From Legionella genomosp. 1 (lineage in GTDB: Bacteria; Pseudomonadota; Gammaproteobacteria; UBA6186; Azoamicaceae), in contig CAMCTX010000010.1 in assembly GCA_945878715.1 (NCBI GenBank), positions 1 through 36,887 on the forward strand: DNA of 36,887 nucleotides, given 5' to 3'. Below, one piece after another: positions 9,801-18,163 of this stretch (position 1 is the first letter of the stretch; each line of letters opens with the position of its first letter). Under the pieces are notes generated by a model. The model was not told where the DNA came from. It made no database searches and saw only the letters and a list, made by a program, of their open reading frames with translations. Both the position numbers and the translations under genes were made by a program.

Positions 9801-10994
9801 AAGAAAGATTTGCAAGACGAACTGCGGATCCGAGAAGAAGATCTGTATCAACGCGTCCATCAATTATTGTTGGATAAGGTTGCAGCCGGTGGCCCCAATC
9901 GCTTGAAAGCAGGCACGCCTGTAAGCGATGCCTATTTGGCCGATTTAGCACGCGATCGTTGGTTTGAAATACGTCTTAAAGATGATGAAGCCAATCAGCA
10001 ATTAGAAATTGCCAAAGAACAGCTGGGTGAATTGCTACGCTTCCATGCGGAACAATTAGAGGCCAAGCACAAAAAACTGAAGCAGGGTGATGATCTCGCA
10101 CCGGGTATTTTAAAAGTCGTGAAGGTGTATTTGGCGGTGAAGCGTCGCTTACAACCCGGCGATAAGATGGCCGGTCGTCACGGTAATAAAGGCGTGGTCT
10201 CTATTATTGTGCCGGTTGAAGATATGCCTTATTTGGAAGATGGAACGCCCGTCGATATCGTATTGAATCCGCTCGGTGTGCCTTCTCGTATGAATGTGGG
10301 ACAAGTCTTAGAGACCCATTTGGGTTGGGCTGCCAAAGGCTTGGGTCTTAAAGTACAAAAGATGTTGGAACAGCGTACGAAAGTGGCTGAAATCCGACGA
10401 TTCTTGGATACCGTTTACAATTTGAATGGGCGCCAGTCCATAGACCTAAACCAGCTCAGCGATGATGAGCTGATTGTTTTGGCCAAAAACTTGTGTGAAG
10501 GGATTCCGATGGCAACGCCCGTGTTTGATGGGGCTTCCGAGGCAGAAGTGAAGCAGTTATTAAGAATGGCTGGTTTGCCTGAAAGTGGACAAACCACCTT
10601 GTATGATGGCCGAAGCGGCTTGGCTTTTGATAGGCCGACCACCGTAGGTTATATGTACATGCTCAAATTGAATCACTTAGTGGACGATAAGATGCATGCC
10701 CGTTCGACAGGATCTTACAGTCTGGTTACCCAGCAACCACTGGGCGGTAAAGCACAATTTGGTGGACAGCGTTTTGGTGAGATGGAAGTCTGGGCTTTAG
10801 AAGCTTATGGCGCTGCTTATACGCTGCAAGAGATGTTGACCGTGAAATCGGACGATGTCGCAGGTCGTACCAAAATGTATAAAAACATTGTGGATGGTGA
10901 CCATCGAATGGAAGCAGGGATGCCAGAATCCTTTAACGTCTTGGTCAAGGAGATCCGTTCTCTGGGAATCAATATTGAATTAGAGAACGATTAA
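6891..10994 (+). CDS. rpoB: DNA-directed RNA polymerase subunit beta
   Basis: Beta subunit of RNA polymerase, 1367 residues (E. coli 1342). It starts [20 protein letters not shown], like gammaproteobacterial RpoB. The rifampicin-binding region [19 protein letters not shown] ... [10 protein letters not shown] keeps the residues equivalent to Q513, D516, H526, S531 and I572. The residue equivalent to E. coli P564 is Ile here (codon 566, DVHITHYGR). The C-terminal [14 protein letters not shown]-type motif ([17 protein letters not shown]) and [21 protein letters not shown] are intact. The Shine-Dalgarno is AGAGGG. It follows two hairpins in the rplL-rpoB spacer and precedes rpoC by 17 nt. Confidence 0.99.
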   Translation: MAYTDTRTLSYTERKRIRANYGKRPDTLEAPPLLAIQLESYKTFLYPSVRSKSRIKKAGLDEAFQSVFPIVGYSGHAALEYVSYQLGTPAFDVKECQIRGLTYAAPLRVKIRLVIFDRESPSDAKVVKDVREQEVYMGELPLMTESGTFVINGTERVVVSQLHRSPGVFFEHDKGKTHSSGKLLHAGRIIPGRGSWLDMEFDPKDCLFVRIDRRRKLPATVMLRALGYGTEEILGIFFETNTFHFEKGQWVLEVVADRLRGETALCDIKTPAGDLIVEAGRRIIAKHIRQIESFGIRSLDVSADYLMGRTLAHDLIDPSSGEILALANAEIGADIMRMVQEAKITTLKTLFSNDLDRGPYISDTLRIDSCKTQLEAFVEIYRMMRPGEPPTADAAEQLFKNLFFSPERYDLSSVGRMKFNRRLGRSESEGPGILSKEDIVDVLKVLIDIRDGRGEIDDIDHLGNRRVRSVGEMAENQFRVGLVRVERAAKERLSLAESEGLMPQDLINAKPVSAAIKEFFGSSQLSQFMDQNNPLSEVTHKRRVSALGPGGLTRERAGFEVRDVHITHYGRVCPIETPEGPNIGLINSLAVYARTNEYGFLESPYRKVVAGKVTHEIEYLSAIEEGQFVIAMANTRLDKNAALVDDLVPCRHKNEFTFSTPDRVEYMDVSPKQIVSVAASLIPFLEHDDANRALMGSNMQRQAVPTLCTEKPLVGTGMERMVAIDSGVAVIARRGGLVDSVDAGRIVVRVNDSETEAGNAGVEIYNLTKYVRSNQNTCINQRPLVSPGDRIRAGDVLADGPSTDMGELALGKNLLVAFMPWNGYNFEDSILISERIAEQDKFTTVHIEELTCISRDTKLGPEEITGDIPNVGEGALSRLDEAGIVYIGAEVDSGDILVGKVTPKGETQLTPEEKLLRAIFGEKASDVKDTSLRVPTGMSGVIIDVQVFTRDGVEKDNRALAIENAALMRVKKDLQDELRIREEDLYQRVHQLLLDKVAAGGPNRLKAGTPVSDAYLADLARDRWFEIRLKDDEANQQLEIAKEQLGELLRFHAEQLEAKHKKLKQGDDLAPGILKVVKVYLAVKRRLQPGDKMAGRHGNKGVVSIIVPVEDMPYLEDGTPVDIVLNPLGVPSRMNVGQVLETHLGWAAKGLGLKVQKMLEQRTKVAEIRRFLDTVYNLNGRQSIDLNQLSDDELIVLAKNLCEGIPMATPVFDGASEAEVKQLLRMAGLPESGQTTLYDGRSGLAFDRPTTVGYMYMLKLNHLVDDKMHARSTGSYSLVTQQPLGGKAQFGGQRFGEMEVWALEAYGAAYTLQEMLTVKSDDVAGRTKMYKNIVDGDHRMEAGMPESFNVLVKEIRSLGINIELEND

Positions 10995-11011
10995 TTTTTG
11001 GAGGCCTACAG

Positions 11012-14000
11012 GTGACAGACATACTAAGCTTGCTAACGCCACAGGGACAACATGAGGAGTTCAACAGTGTTGTACTCAGTTTGGCCCCGCCGGATTTAAT
11101 CCGTTCACGATCTTTCGGAGAAGTTAAAAAACCCGAGACGATTAACTATCGTACCTTTAAGCCAGAAAGAGATGGTTTATTTTGTGCGAAAATTTTTGGT
11201 CCTGTGAAAGACTATGAGTGTTTATGCGGTAAATATAAGCGTCTAAAACACCGTGGTGTTATTTGTGAAAAATGTGGTGTAGAAGTTGCGCTGGCTAAAG
11301 TAAGGCGAGAACGCATGGGCCATATAGAGCTTGCAAGCCCTGTGGCACACATCTGGTTTTTAAAATCCTTGCCTTCTAGAATTGGTTTGTTATTAGATAT
11401 GACCTTGCGTGATATCGAACGCGTTTTGTATTTTGAAGCGCATTTGGTCATCGATCCCGGTATGACCCCTTTAGAAAAAGGGCAATTGCTGAGTGAGGAA
11501 GCCTATGTAGAAGCCCAAGAACAATATGGTGATGATTTTGAAGTGCGCATGGGTGCAGAGGCTATTCAAATCTTATTAAAGCGTTTGGATCTGCCTGCAG
11601 AAACCTTGCGTATTCGTGAAGAATTACCGGGTACCAATTCTGAAACGCGCTCCAAAAAATTGGTGAAGCGTCTGAAGCTGATGGAAGCCTTTATGAGCTC
11701 TGGCAATAAGCCTGAGTGGATGGTGATGTCCGTATTACCGGTTTTACCACCCGATTTAAGGCCTTTGGTGCCACTTGATGGCGGTCGTTTTGCAACCTCG
11801 GATTTAAATGATTTATACCGTCGTGTGATTAATCGTAATAATCGATTAAAACGTCTGCTCGATTTAGGTGCACCCGATATTATTGTGCGCAATGAAAAAC
11901 GTATGTTGCAAGAATCGGTCGATGCCCTCTTGGATAATGGGCGACGCGGTCGGGCTATTACCGGTTCCAATAAACGTCCTTTAAAATCCTTGGCCGATAT
12001 GATCAAGGGTAAGCAAGGTCGCTTTAGACAGAATTTATTAGGTAAGCGTGTCGATTACTCCGGTCGTTCGGTGATCGTCGTGGGTCCAACCCTGAAGTTG
12101 CATCAATGCGGTTTGCCCAAGAAGATGGCGCTAGAGCTGTTCAAACCCTTTATTTTCAGCAAATTGGAGTTTCGTGGTCTTGCAACGACCATTAAAGCAG
12201 CCAAGAAAATTGTGGAAAGTGAAGGTGCTGAAGTATGGGATATCTTAGAAGAAGTGATTCGTGAACATCCTGTATTGCTCAATCGTGCACCCACGCTGCA
12301 TCGTTTAGGTATTCAGGCCTTTGAGCCACTCTTGGTAGAAGGTAAAGCCATACAATTGCATCCGCTGGTCTGTGCGGCCTATAACGCCGACTTTGATGGC
12401 GATCAAATGGCTGTCCATATACCGCTAACCATCGAGGCACAATTAGAAGCACGGGCCTTGATGATGTCGACGAATAATATTCTATCGCCTGCAAATGGCG
12501 AGCCTATTATCGTGCCTTCAAAGGACATTGTTCTGGGCTTGTATTACATGACCCGTGAGCAGGTGAATGTATTGGGTGAGGGATCGATCTTCAGCGATGT
12601 GGCTGAAGCACGTCGCGCCTATGAAAATGCCGTGGTTCACTTACACGCGAAGGTTCGTGTGCGTGTGCCGCATGAAAATCCTGAGCAGGGTTTGGTCTTG
12701 GTGGAAACCACTGTTGGACGTGCCTTGTTATCCGAAATCTTACCCGCAGGTATGCCCTATAGCATTGTGAATCAGGTGATGAATAAGAAAGTGATTTCTA
12801 TTCTGATTAACGATTGTTATCGTAAAGCAGGGCTCAAACAAACCGTTATTTTTGCCGATCAACTGATGTATACCGGTTTTGCCTATGCAACACGATCGGG
12901 ACTTTCCATCGGTGTGAATGATTTGCTGATTCCTGAAAGCAAGGGTGCCATCATTGCTGCTGCGGAAGAAGAAGTGCGCGAAATTGGCATGCAGTATGCT
13001 TCTGGTTTAGTCACACACGGTGAGCGTTATAACAAGGTGGTCGATATTTGGTCACGGACCAATGATCAAGTAGCGAAAGCTATGATGACCGAACTCTCTA
13101 CCGAAATCGTGCAAGATGCCAAGGGTGCATCGGTGAGCCAAGAGTCTTTCAATTCCATTTATATGATGGCCGATTCCGGTGCCCGAGGATCAGCCGCTCA
13201 GATACGACAGTTGGCGGGTATGAGAGGTCTGATGGCCAAGCCTAACGGCTCGATTATCGAGACGCCTATTCGTGCCAACTTCCGTGAAGGTTTAAATGTT
13301 CTAGAGTACTTTATTTCTACCCATGGTGCGCGTAAAGGTCTGTCGGATACAGCCCTTAAAACTGCTAGCTCGGGTTATTTAACCCGCCGTTTAGTGGATG
13401 TTGCCCAAGATGTGGTCGTGACTGAAGTTGATTGTGGAACCTTTGAAGGTTTAACCATGAGCCCGCTCATTGAAGGTGGTGATGTGGTAGAGCCCTTAAG
13501 AGAGCGCGTATTAGGTCGTGTGGTCTTGGGGGATATTATTGATCCACAAACCGGTGTGGTGGTCATTGAAGACAGTGCCCTCTTAGATGAAGAGAAGGTC
13601 GATCATCTAGAACGTTTGGGTATTGATCATGTCAAAGTGCGATCGGCCATTACCTGTCAAACACGTTATGGGATTTGTGCCAAGTGCTATGGTCGCGATT
13701 TAGCCTCCGGTTCCTTTATTAATATTGGCGAGGCAGTCGGCGTCATTGCTGCACAATCCATTGGTGAACCGGGTACACAGTTAACCATGCGTACCTTCCA
13801 TATTGGTGGTGCGGCTTCCCGTGCAACCGCTGAAAACAGCGTACAGGTGAAGTCTAAGGGTCGTGTTCGTTTACAGAATGTTAAATTATTAGCCCATGCC
13901 AAAGGTTATAGCATTGTCGTTTCTCGTTCCGGGGAATTGACGATTGCCGATGAACAAGGTCGTGAATGGGAACGTTATAAATTGCCCTACGGTGCCATGA

Positions 14001-15277
14001 TTACGGTATCAGAAGGTGATAGGGTTGAAGCAGGCCAAACGGTTGCAACCTGGGATCCGCATAATCACCCCATCGTGACGGAAGTTGCGGGACGGGTTCA
14101 GTATATGGATCTTATCGATGGTCTTACCATGCGTCGTCAAACCGATGAACTCACCGGGTTGACCAGCGTTGTGGTCATGGATATGAAACAACGTAACGTG
14201 GGTGGTAAAGATTTACGGCCTATGGTGAAGTTGGTCGATGAAGCCGGTCAAGATCTACATTTACCGGGCAGTAACTTACTAGCCCACTATTCCTTATCCA
14301 TGGATGCCGTGGTCAGTGTTGAAGATGGTGCATTGGTTGGGGTGGGTGACGTGGTCGCACGTATTCCACAAGAAACCTCAAAGACTCGTGATATTACGGG
14401 TGGTTTACCCCGGGTTGCCGATCTCTTCGAAGCACGTCGTCCTAAAGAGGCCGAGATTTTGGCAGAAATTTCAGGGGTGATTAGCTTTGGTAAAGAAACC
14501 AAAGGTAAACGCCGTATGTTGATTACGGCCAACGATGGTCAGGTGCATGAAGCTTTAATTCCTAAGTGGCGTCATGTAGGCGTCTTTGAAGGTGAGCAAG
14601 CGCAGCGCGGTGAGAAAATTGCCGATGGTTCGCCCGATCCGCATGAAATCCTGCGTTTATTGGGTGTGGATGTGCTTGCCAATTATATTGTGAACGAAGT
14701 ACAGGATGTTTACCGCTTACAGGGTGTGAAGATTAACGATAAGCATATCGAAGTTATTGTGCGTCAGATGTTGCGTAAAGTAATTATCGTTACACCGGGT
14801 GAAACACGTTATTTACAAGGTGAGCAATTAGATATTATCGAGATCAAAGAAGCCAATGATAAGGCTGTGGCAGAAGGCAAGATCCCGGCTATCTATGAAC
14901 ATGTATTGCTGGGTATTACCAAAGCATCACTCGCGACCGAGTCCTTTATCTCTGCGGCTTCTTTCCAAGAAACCACACGTGTTTTAACGGAAGCGGCAGT
15001 CGCTGGAAAGCGCGATCGTCTACGGGGCTTAAAAGAAAACGTAACAGTAGGACGTTTAATTCCTGCCGGTACAGGCTTGGCCTATCACGAAGCACGTCGC
15101 AAAGCGCGCTTGGCGGCATCCTTACGGCATGAACCCACCTCGATGGACATTCAGCAGGCTTTGGGCGAAGCGCTTAATTCTGCAGAAGCAGCCGATGATG
15201 CGGCTGCGGCAGCCGCAGCAGATCTAGCAATAGCAGCAGGTGTGGACGATCTAAGCAGTGGCGCAGGTAGCACCTGA
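11012..15277 (+). CDS. rpoC: DNA-directed RNA polymerase subunit beta'
   Basis: Beta-prime subunit carrying the catalytic magnesium site, 1421 residues (E. coli 1407). The N-terminal zinc site [20 protein letters not shown], the bridge and trigger regions, and the invariant NADFDGDQM (about residues 457-465, three catalytic Asp) are all present; a second zinc site is formed by [15 protein letters not shown] and upstream Cys. The start is GTG at 11012 behind a strong GGAGG. The last 30 residues form an alanine-rich tail ([17 protein letters not shown]) typical of variable RpoC ends. The following gene overlaps its last 20 nt and is an acetyltransferase, not rpsL. Confidence 0.99.
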   Translation: MTDILSLLTPQGQHEEFNSVVLSLAPPDLIRSRSFGEVKKPETINYRTFKPERDGLFCAKIFGPVKDYECLCGKYKRLKHRGVICEKCGVEVALAKVRRERMGHIELASPVAHIWFLKSLPSRIGLLLDMTLRDIERVLYFEAHLVIDPGMTPLEKGQLLSEEAYVEAQEQYGDDFEVRMGAEAIQILLKRLDLPAETLRIREELPGTNSETRSKKLVKRLKLMEAFMSSGNKPEWMVMSVLPVLPPDLRPLVPLDGGRFATSDLNDLYRRVINRNNRLKRLLDLGAPDIIVRNEKRMLQESVDALLDNGRRGRAITGSNKRPLKSLADMIKGKQGRFRQNLLGKRVDYSGRSVIVVGPTLKLHQCGLPKKMALELFKPFIFSKLEFRGLATTIKAAKKIVESEGAEVWDILEEVIREHPVLLNRAPTLHRLGIQAFEPLLVEGKAIQLHPLVCAAYNADFDGDQMAVHIPLTIEAQLEARALMMSTNNILSPANGEPIIVPSKDIVLGLYYMTREQVNVLGEGSIFSDVAEARRAYENAVVHLHAKVRVRVPHENPEQGLVLVETTVGRALLSEILPAGMPYSIVNQVMNKKVISILINDCYRKAGLKQTVIFADQLMYTGFAYATRSGLSIGVNDLLIPESKGAIIAAAEEEVREIGMQYASGLVTHGERYNKVVDIWSRTNDQVAKAMMTELSTEIVQDAKGASVSQESFNSIYMMADSGARGSAAQIRQLAGMRGLMAKPNGSIIETPIRANFREGLNVLEYFISTHGARKGLSDTALKTASSGYLTRRLVDVAQDVVVTEVDCGTFEGLTMSPLIEGGDVVEPLRERVLGRVVLGDIIDPQTGVVVIEDSALLDEEKVDHLERLGIDHVKVRSAITCQTRYGICAKCYGRDLASGSFINIGEAVGVIAAQSIGEPGTQLTMRTFHIGGAASRATAENSVQVKSKGRVRLQNVKLLAHAKGYSIVVSRSGELTIADEQGREWERYKLPYGAMITVSEGDRVEAGQTVATWDPHNHPIVTEVAGRVQYMDLIDGLTMRRQTDELTGLTSVVVMDMKQRNVGGKDLRPMVKLVDEAGQDLHLPGSNLLAHYSLSMDAVVSVEDGALVGVGDVVARIPQETSKTRDITGGLPRVADLFEARRPKEAEILAEISGVISFGKETKGKRRMLITANDGQVHEALIPKWRHVGVFEGEQAQRGEKIADGSPDPHEILRLLGVDVLANYIVNEVQDVYRLQGVKINDKHIEVIVRQMLRKVIIVTPGETRYLQGEQLDIIEIKEANDKAVAEGKIPAIYEHVLLGITKASLATESFISAASFQETTRVLTEAAVAGKRDRLRGLKENVTVGRLIPAGTGLAYHEARRKARLAASLRHEPTSMDIQQALGEALNSAEAADDAAAAAAADLAIAAGVDDLSSGAGST

Positions 15278-15773
15278 TCAGCCTTATCTAGAAACCGATC
15301 GCCTGTACCTGCGGCCGCTGGTACAGGCCGATTTTGATCGTCTTTGCCTTTTAGACACCGATCCCACCGTGCGTTCCTTTTTTCCAGAGGGCGTACTCAC
15401 ACCCACACAGGTTCAATCTGAGCTCGATCGCCATCTGCTTGGCTGGCAAACCTTAGGTTTTGGTATTTTCGCCGCCATTCACAAAGAAAGCCAATTGCTT
15501 ATAGGTCGATGTGGCTTTGCCCAATTAAAAAACGGTACTGTAGAAATGGGTTTTCTATTTTTACCCGAATATTGGGGGCAGGGTTATGCCAGCGAGGCCG
15601 CCCAAAGCGCATTAGCTTGGGGTTTAGAGCATGTTCCAGTGGATCGCATTGTGGGCTTCGCCCCCTGCGATCACCTAGCCTCTAGACGTGTCTTAGAAAA
15701 ATGCGGCATGCAATTTGACCGCCTCGATTTTTACCGCAATATTCCCTGCGTTTTCTACTATAGCGAACGTTAG
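15258..15773 (+). CDS. GNAT-family N-acetyltransferase (RimJ/RimL-like)
   Basis: A 171-residue acetyl-CoA-dependent acetyltransferase of the Acetyltransf_3 type. It opens with [19 protein letters not shown], has a central [20 protein letters not shown], which holds the acetyl-CoA-binding Q-x-x-G-x-A signature, and ends with [14 protein letters not shown], typical of RimJ/RimL relatives. The substrate is unknown; relatives modify ribosomal protein N-termini or small molecules. The best start is GTG 15258 inside rpoC, without a clear Shine-Dalgarno, so expression probably depends on read-through and coupling from rpoC. It occupies the place where rpsL normally follows rpoC. Confidence 0.9.
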   Translation: MAQVAPDQPYLETDRLYLRPLVQADFDRLCLLDTDPTVRSFFPEGVLTPTQVQSELDRHLLGWQTLGFGIFAAIHKESQLLIGRCGFAQLKNGTVEMGFLFLPEYWGQGYASEAAQSALAWGLEHVPVDRIVGFAPCDHLASRRVLEKCGMQFDRLDFYRNIPCVFYYSER

Positions 15774-15787
15774 CATTCATGTGTATG

Positions 15788-15813
15788 CAGGGCCGGCCTC
15801 GATCCCGGCCCTG
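15788..15813 (-). repeat. Dispersed palindromic repeat, copy B
   Basis: CAGGGCCGG at 15788-15796 pairs perfectly with CCGGCCCTG at 15805-15813 around an 8-nt loop. The reverse strand reads as GTAGGGGCC-type repeat, so it is inverted relative to copies A and E. It lies 15 nt after the acetyltransferase stop and could act as a transcript 3'-end barrier for the long rpoBC unit. It shares 23 identical consecutive bases with copy C at 16352. Confidence 0.85.
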
Positions 15814-15848
15814 TAGCTCCCCATTTGTCATTCTCCTAATTCAGTCCT

Positions 15849-15864
15849 ATACCTTTAAAGGTAT
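15849..15864. promoter_or_regulatory. Perfect 16-bp palindrome (operator-like)
   Basis: ATACCTTTAAAGGTAT is a perfect inverted repeat ending a few bases before the AAGGAG ribosome-binding site of the next gene (ATG 15883). An uninterrupted palindrome of this length immediately before a Shine-Dalgarno suggests a dimeric repressor site or an RNA hairpin that could hide the translation start. No matching regulator is identifiable in the window. Confidence 0.55.
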
Positions 15865-15882
15865 TCGAAGGAGATTGATAAG

Positions 15883-16335
15883 ATGCCTGGTGATCATAAG
15901 ACTGATCTGAAGTTAGCCCAAGAAGAGCTAGCTAATCAACAAAAATTAACGCTAAGCCAGGCAGAACTACAAAAAAAAGTCCACAGTGATACGCTAATCA
16001 GTCGGTTTATGGCTGTGCTGATAGAAAATCTTGATAAGCGCTTTATTAAGAATCGCTACCTGAAAACATTAAGAGAAAAGCTGTTCTCAACAATATTGAG
16101 AAGGCGCCGAGGGCGAGGCCGAACACTTGTAGACATTGCCGCTGCAGAAGCGCTAGAGAAGCTTAAAAAGCAAGAAGAACGTGTTCCGACGATGTTAAAA
16201 AAAGATCCTGAAACATCGCCTTTATTATTTTCTCAGCAAAGCCAAAATAAAACATTAGCAAAAGTTTCACCGAAGGGCCCAGAAGAGACTATATCAAAAC
16301 GTAGATGGTGGCCGTCACCTTTTAAGCGCAATTAA
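15883..16335 (+). CDS. Hypothetical basic protein (150 aa)
   Basis: I do not recognise this protein. It has a strong AAGGAG Shine-Dalgarno, which supports it as a real gene. The N-terminal third (about residues 8-35) is charged and likely helical or coiled-coil, the middle (residues 55-90) is strongly basic with FSTILRRRRGRGR, and the C-terminus is rich in Ser, Pro and Lys. It has no signal peptide or membrane segment. It is flanked by repeat copies B and C and lies in an accessory stretch between rpoC/GNAT and uvrA. A nucleic-acid-binding or secreted role is possible but not shown by any motif. Confidence 0.6.
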   Translation: MPGDHKTDLKLAQEELANQQKLTLSQAELQKKVHSDTLISRFMAVLIENLDKRFIKNRYLKTLREKLFSTILRRRRGRGRTLVDIAAAEALEKLKKQEERVPTMLKKDPETSPLLFSQQSQNKTLAKVSPKGPEETISKRRWWPSPFKRN

Positions 16336-16351
16336 CATTCCCCTGCGCATC

Positions 16352-16377
16352 AGGGCCGGCCTCGATCCCGGCCCCTA
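16352..16377 (-). repeat. Dispersed palindromic repeat, copy C
   Basis: GGGCCGG at 16353-16359 pairs with CCGGCCC at 16368-16374. The unit is inverted (GTAGGGGCCGG when read on the minus strand). Its left flank AACATTCCCCTGCG starts at the stop codon of the preceding gene and has a near-identical counterpart at the stop codon of the ATPase gene (copy D), so copies C and D belong to a longer direct duplication. Confidence 0.85.
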
Positions 16378-16405
16378 CGTGCACCTTCAAAGGGGGAATG
16401 GGATC

Positions 16406-16487
16406 TTACCCCTTTTTAAGTAGCGCCTTCAAAAACCGACCCGTATGCGATCTTCAGTATTGGCAACCGCTGTAGATTCACCCACTT
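16406..16487 (-). pseudogene. Remnant of the uvrA 3' end
   Basis: The minus strand resembles the last 25 codons of uvrA. It shares a perfect 26-nt identity with the real gene (16427-16452 against 18185-18210) and weaker similarity on both sides, including the terminal GRFLKxLLKKG-stop equivalent with its TAA at 16406-16408. One base is missing compared with uvrA just before the identical block, so the reading frame is broken. Orientation is the same as uvrA. It marks the far side of the ATPase insertion and is best read as the displaced original 3' end or as a decayed duplicate. Confidence 0.85.
16427..16452. repeat. Direct repeat, left copy (att-like)
   Basis: A 26-nt block identical to 18185-18210 inside the uvrA 3' end. 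The pair brackets the ATPase gene at a distance of 1758 nt. Identical direct repeats, one of them inside the 3' end of a conserved gene that stays intact, are the usual footprint of site-specific integration at a gene end. No integrase is present in the interval, so this reading is an inference. Confidence 0.7.
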
Positions 16488-16518
16488 TTGGCCAGTTATA
16501 AGTCATAACCAGCCAAAA
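16486..16518. repeat. Palindromic repeat 1 upstream of the ATPase gene
   Basis: TTTTGGCCAGTTAT (16486-16499) and ATAACCAGCCAAAA (16505-16518) form an imperfect inverted repeat with 12 of 14 arm positions complementary and a 5-nt centre. The same left arm recurs exactly 51 nt downstream in repeat 2, about five helical turns away, so both sites face the same side of the DNA. This is operator- or iteron-like. Confidence 0.75.
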
Positions 16519-16534
16519 ACACACTTTTTTGATT

Positions 16535-16571
16535 ACTTTTGGCCAGTTATGAGCTATAATCAGCCAAAAGT
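16535..16571. repeat. Palindromic repeat 2 overlapping the ATPase promoter
   Basis: TTTTGGCCAGTTAT (16537-16550) and ATAATCAGCCAAAA (16556-16569) form an imperfect inverted repeat, extended by AC/GT at the edges. The left arm is identical to that of repeat 1. A perfect TATAAT hexamer (16555-16560) lies in the right arm, 28 nt before the ATG at 16589. A protein bound here would cover the promoter. Confidence 0.75.
16555..16560 (+). promoter_or_regulatory. Candidate -10 box of the ATPase gene
   Basis: A consensus TATAAT sits in the right arm of palindromic repeat 2. No good -35 hexamer is found at 16-18 nt; the closest TTGATT lies 20 nt upstream. The transcript would start near 16567 and carry the GAGGG Shine-Dalgarno at 16580-16584. 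Confidence 0.5.
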
Positions 16572-16588
16572 AATTAATTGAGGGTCTC

Positions 16589-18043
16589 ATGAAACCAGGA
16601 ATAGTGATAGGTCGTCAATCGGAGTTAAACCTTTTACAAAAAATAGAGCTTTCTACGCAGGCGGAATTTTTAGCCGTTTATGGGCGACGTCGTGTGGGTA
16701 AAACCTACTTAATAACGACCTTCTTTAAAGATAAGGGGGTGTTTTTTGAAATGACAGGTCTTAAAGATGGCGATCAAAAGACACAGATTAGAATTTTTAC
16801 GCAGGAGTTAGGCAATGCTTTTTTTCATGGAAAAGCACCTGAACCACCAACAGATTGGATGGGAGCCTTGGAATTATTACGATTGCAAGTTGAGAACATG
16901 CCTCGCAATCAAAAAATCATTTTATTTTTTGATGAATTACCTTGGATCGCTACGGCCAAATCTAATTTCTTGGGTGCCGTAGATCATTATTGGAATCGTT
17001 ATTTTTCTAGAATGCCTAATATCATTCTGATTGTCTGTGGATCTGCAGCATCCTGGATGATTGATCATGTTATTAGTAGTACAGGTGGATTGTATGGCAG
17101 ATTAACACATAAAATGCGATTAGAGCCATTTAGTTTGGCAGAAACCGAACAGTATTTAATTGCAAATCATGTTCAATTAGATCGTAAGCAAATCATAGAA
17201 CTCTATATGTCGATAGGAGGGGTTCCAAAATATTTAAATCAGGTGGAGCCCGGGCAATCAACAGCACAATTCATCAATAAGCAATTTTTTTCAGGGACAG
17301 GTTATTTACTAGGGGAATTTAATAAAGTTTATAGTTCTCTATTTAAAGATTATCAAAAACACATTCATATCGTAAGAGTTTTATCTAAAAGTCCAAATGG
17401 TCTGGATCGGACCGAACTATTAAAGAAGTCAGGTTTTGAAAGTGGCGGGACGGTTTCCAAGATATTACGAGAACTGGAAGAATCAGGATTTATTTGCAAA
17501 ATCAATTTTTTTCAGATGAAAAAATCCCTATCTAAATATAGACTGATCGATCAATATTCATTGTTTTATTTACAATGGGTAGAGTCTATAGAAAAGACAA
17601 CCCTTTACAATCCTAATACAAATTATTGGAATCAGCAGGTTAATTCTCAGGCTTGGAAAGTATGGTGTGGCTATGCTTTCGAAAATATTTGTTTGTTACA
17701 TGTTGAAAAAATCGTGCAAGCATTGGGTCTTGGGGGTGTGCAAGTTAAAGCTTTTGTGTGGTATGTTCGGGGAGGCTCCGCTAAAAAAGGCGCACAAATC
17801 GACTTGCTATTAGATCGAGCAGATGGTTGTATTAATCTTTGTGAAATAAAATACGCCGATCAGGCATTCGAACTAACTAAAAAATACGCAGAAGAATTAG
17901 AGCAAAAGAAAGAAATTTTTCGTTCGGAAACAGGTTGTAAAAAAAGCTTGTTTACGACGATGATCACAACGCGTGGACTGGTTCAGAATCGCTACGCAAC
18001 GCAATTTGTGCAAGCACAAGCCACCATGGATGTATTGTTTTAG
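16589..18043 (+). CDS. AAA ATPase with winged helix and PD-(D/E)XK domain (ATPase_2/DUF234 type)
   Basis: A 484-residue protein of the COG1672-like family of bacterial and archaeal ATPases. Residues 32-39 form the P-loop GRRRVGKT, residues 110-116 the Walker B ILFFDEL, and GSAASWM at 151-157 the sensor-like segment. A winged-helix stretch follows at about 259-302 (GLDRTELLKKSGFESGGTVS then KILRELEESGF). The C-terminal part (about 355-425) has E365, D405 in AQIDLLLDR and E419-x-K421 in LCEIKY, the pattern of a PD-(D/E)XK nuclease fold known from DUF234. The cellular role of this family is unknown. The gene is flanked by duplicated uvrA-end sequences and preceded by twin palindromes, and is less GC-rich than its neighbours, which suggests transfer. 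Confidence 0.9.
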   Translation: MKPGIVIGRQSELNLLQKIELSTQAEFLAVYGRRRVGKTYLITTFFKDKGVFFEMTGLKDGDQKTQIRIFTQELGNAFFHGKAPEPPTDWMGALELLRLQVENMPRNQKIILFFDELPWIATAKSNFLGAVDHYWNRYFSRMPNIILIVCGSAASWMIDHVISSTGGLYGRLTHKMRLEPFSLAETEQYLIANHVQLDRKQIIELYMSIGGVPKYLNQVEPGQSTAQFINKQFFSGTGYLLGEFNKVYSSLFKDYQKHIHIVRVLSKSPNGLDRTELLKKSGFESGGTVSKILRELEESGFICKINFFQMKKSLSKYRLIDQYSLFYLQWVESIEKTTLYNPNTNYWNQQVNSQAWKVWCGYAFENICLLHVEKIVQALGLGGVQVKAFVWYVRGGSAKKGAQIDLLLDRADGCINLCEIKYADQAFELTKKYAEELEQKKEIFRSETGCKKSLFTTMITTRGLVQNRYATQFVQAQATMDVLF

Positions 18044-18045
18044 AA

Positions 18046-18086
18046 CATCCCCCTGCGATCAGGGCCAGCTGTGATCCCGGTCCTAC
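18046..18086 (-). repeat. Dispersed palindromic repeat, copy D (degenerate) with duplicated flank
   Basis: AACATCCCCCTGCG and then AGGGCC...GGTCCT starting at 18061 match the layout of copy C at 16334-16377. The stem is weakened to about 6 bp. As with copy C, it begins at a stop codon (here of the ATPase gene). It forms the outer part of the duplicated segment flanking the ATPase. Confidence 0.75.
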
Positions 18087-18121
18087 ATTGAGCATCGGTT
18101 TCAAGAGTGTTTTTTCTCTCC

Positions 18122-18143
18122 CCTCCCTCGGATCCGAGGGAGG
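18122..18143. repeat. Perfect 22-bp palindrome between ATPase gene and uvrA
   Basis: CCTCCCTCGG followed by ATCCGAGGGAGG is fully self-complementary over 22 nt. It lies 20 nt beyond the uvrA stop, in the convergent spacer with the ATPase gene. A hairpin would work in both directions, but no T-tract follows it on either strand, so it is not a classical intrinsic terminator; it may still stabilise transcript ends. It has no counterpart in the duplicated segment on the far side of the ATPase. Confidence 0.75.
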
Positions 18144-18163
18144 ACTAGGGTGGGGTTGATTCC

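Noticed and set aside
16486-16571. CRISPR array
   Set aside because: There are only two repeat units, they are palindromes overlapping a promoter, and there is no cas gene.
16336-18163. Insertion sequence or prophage around the ATPase gene
   Set aside because: There is no transposase, integrase or phage gene, and no terminal inverted repeats at the boundaries; only the duplicated uvrA end supports integration.
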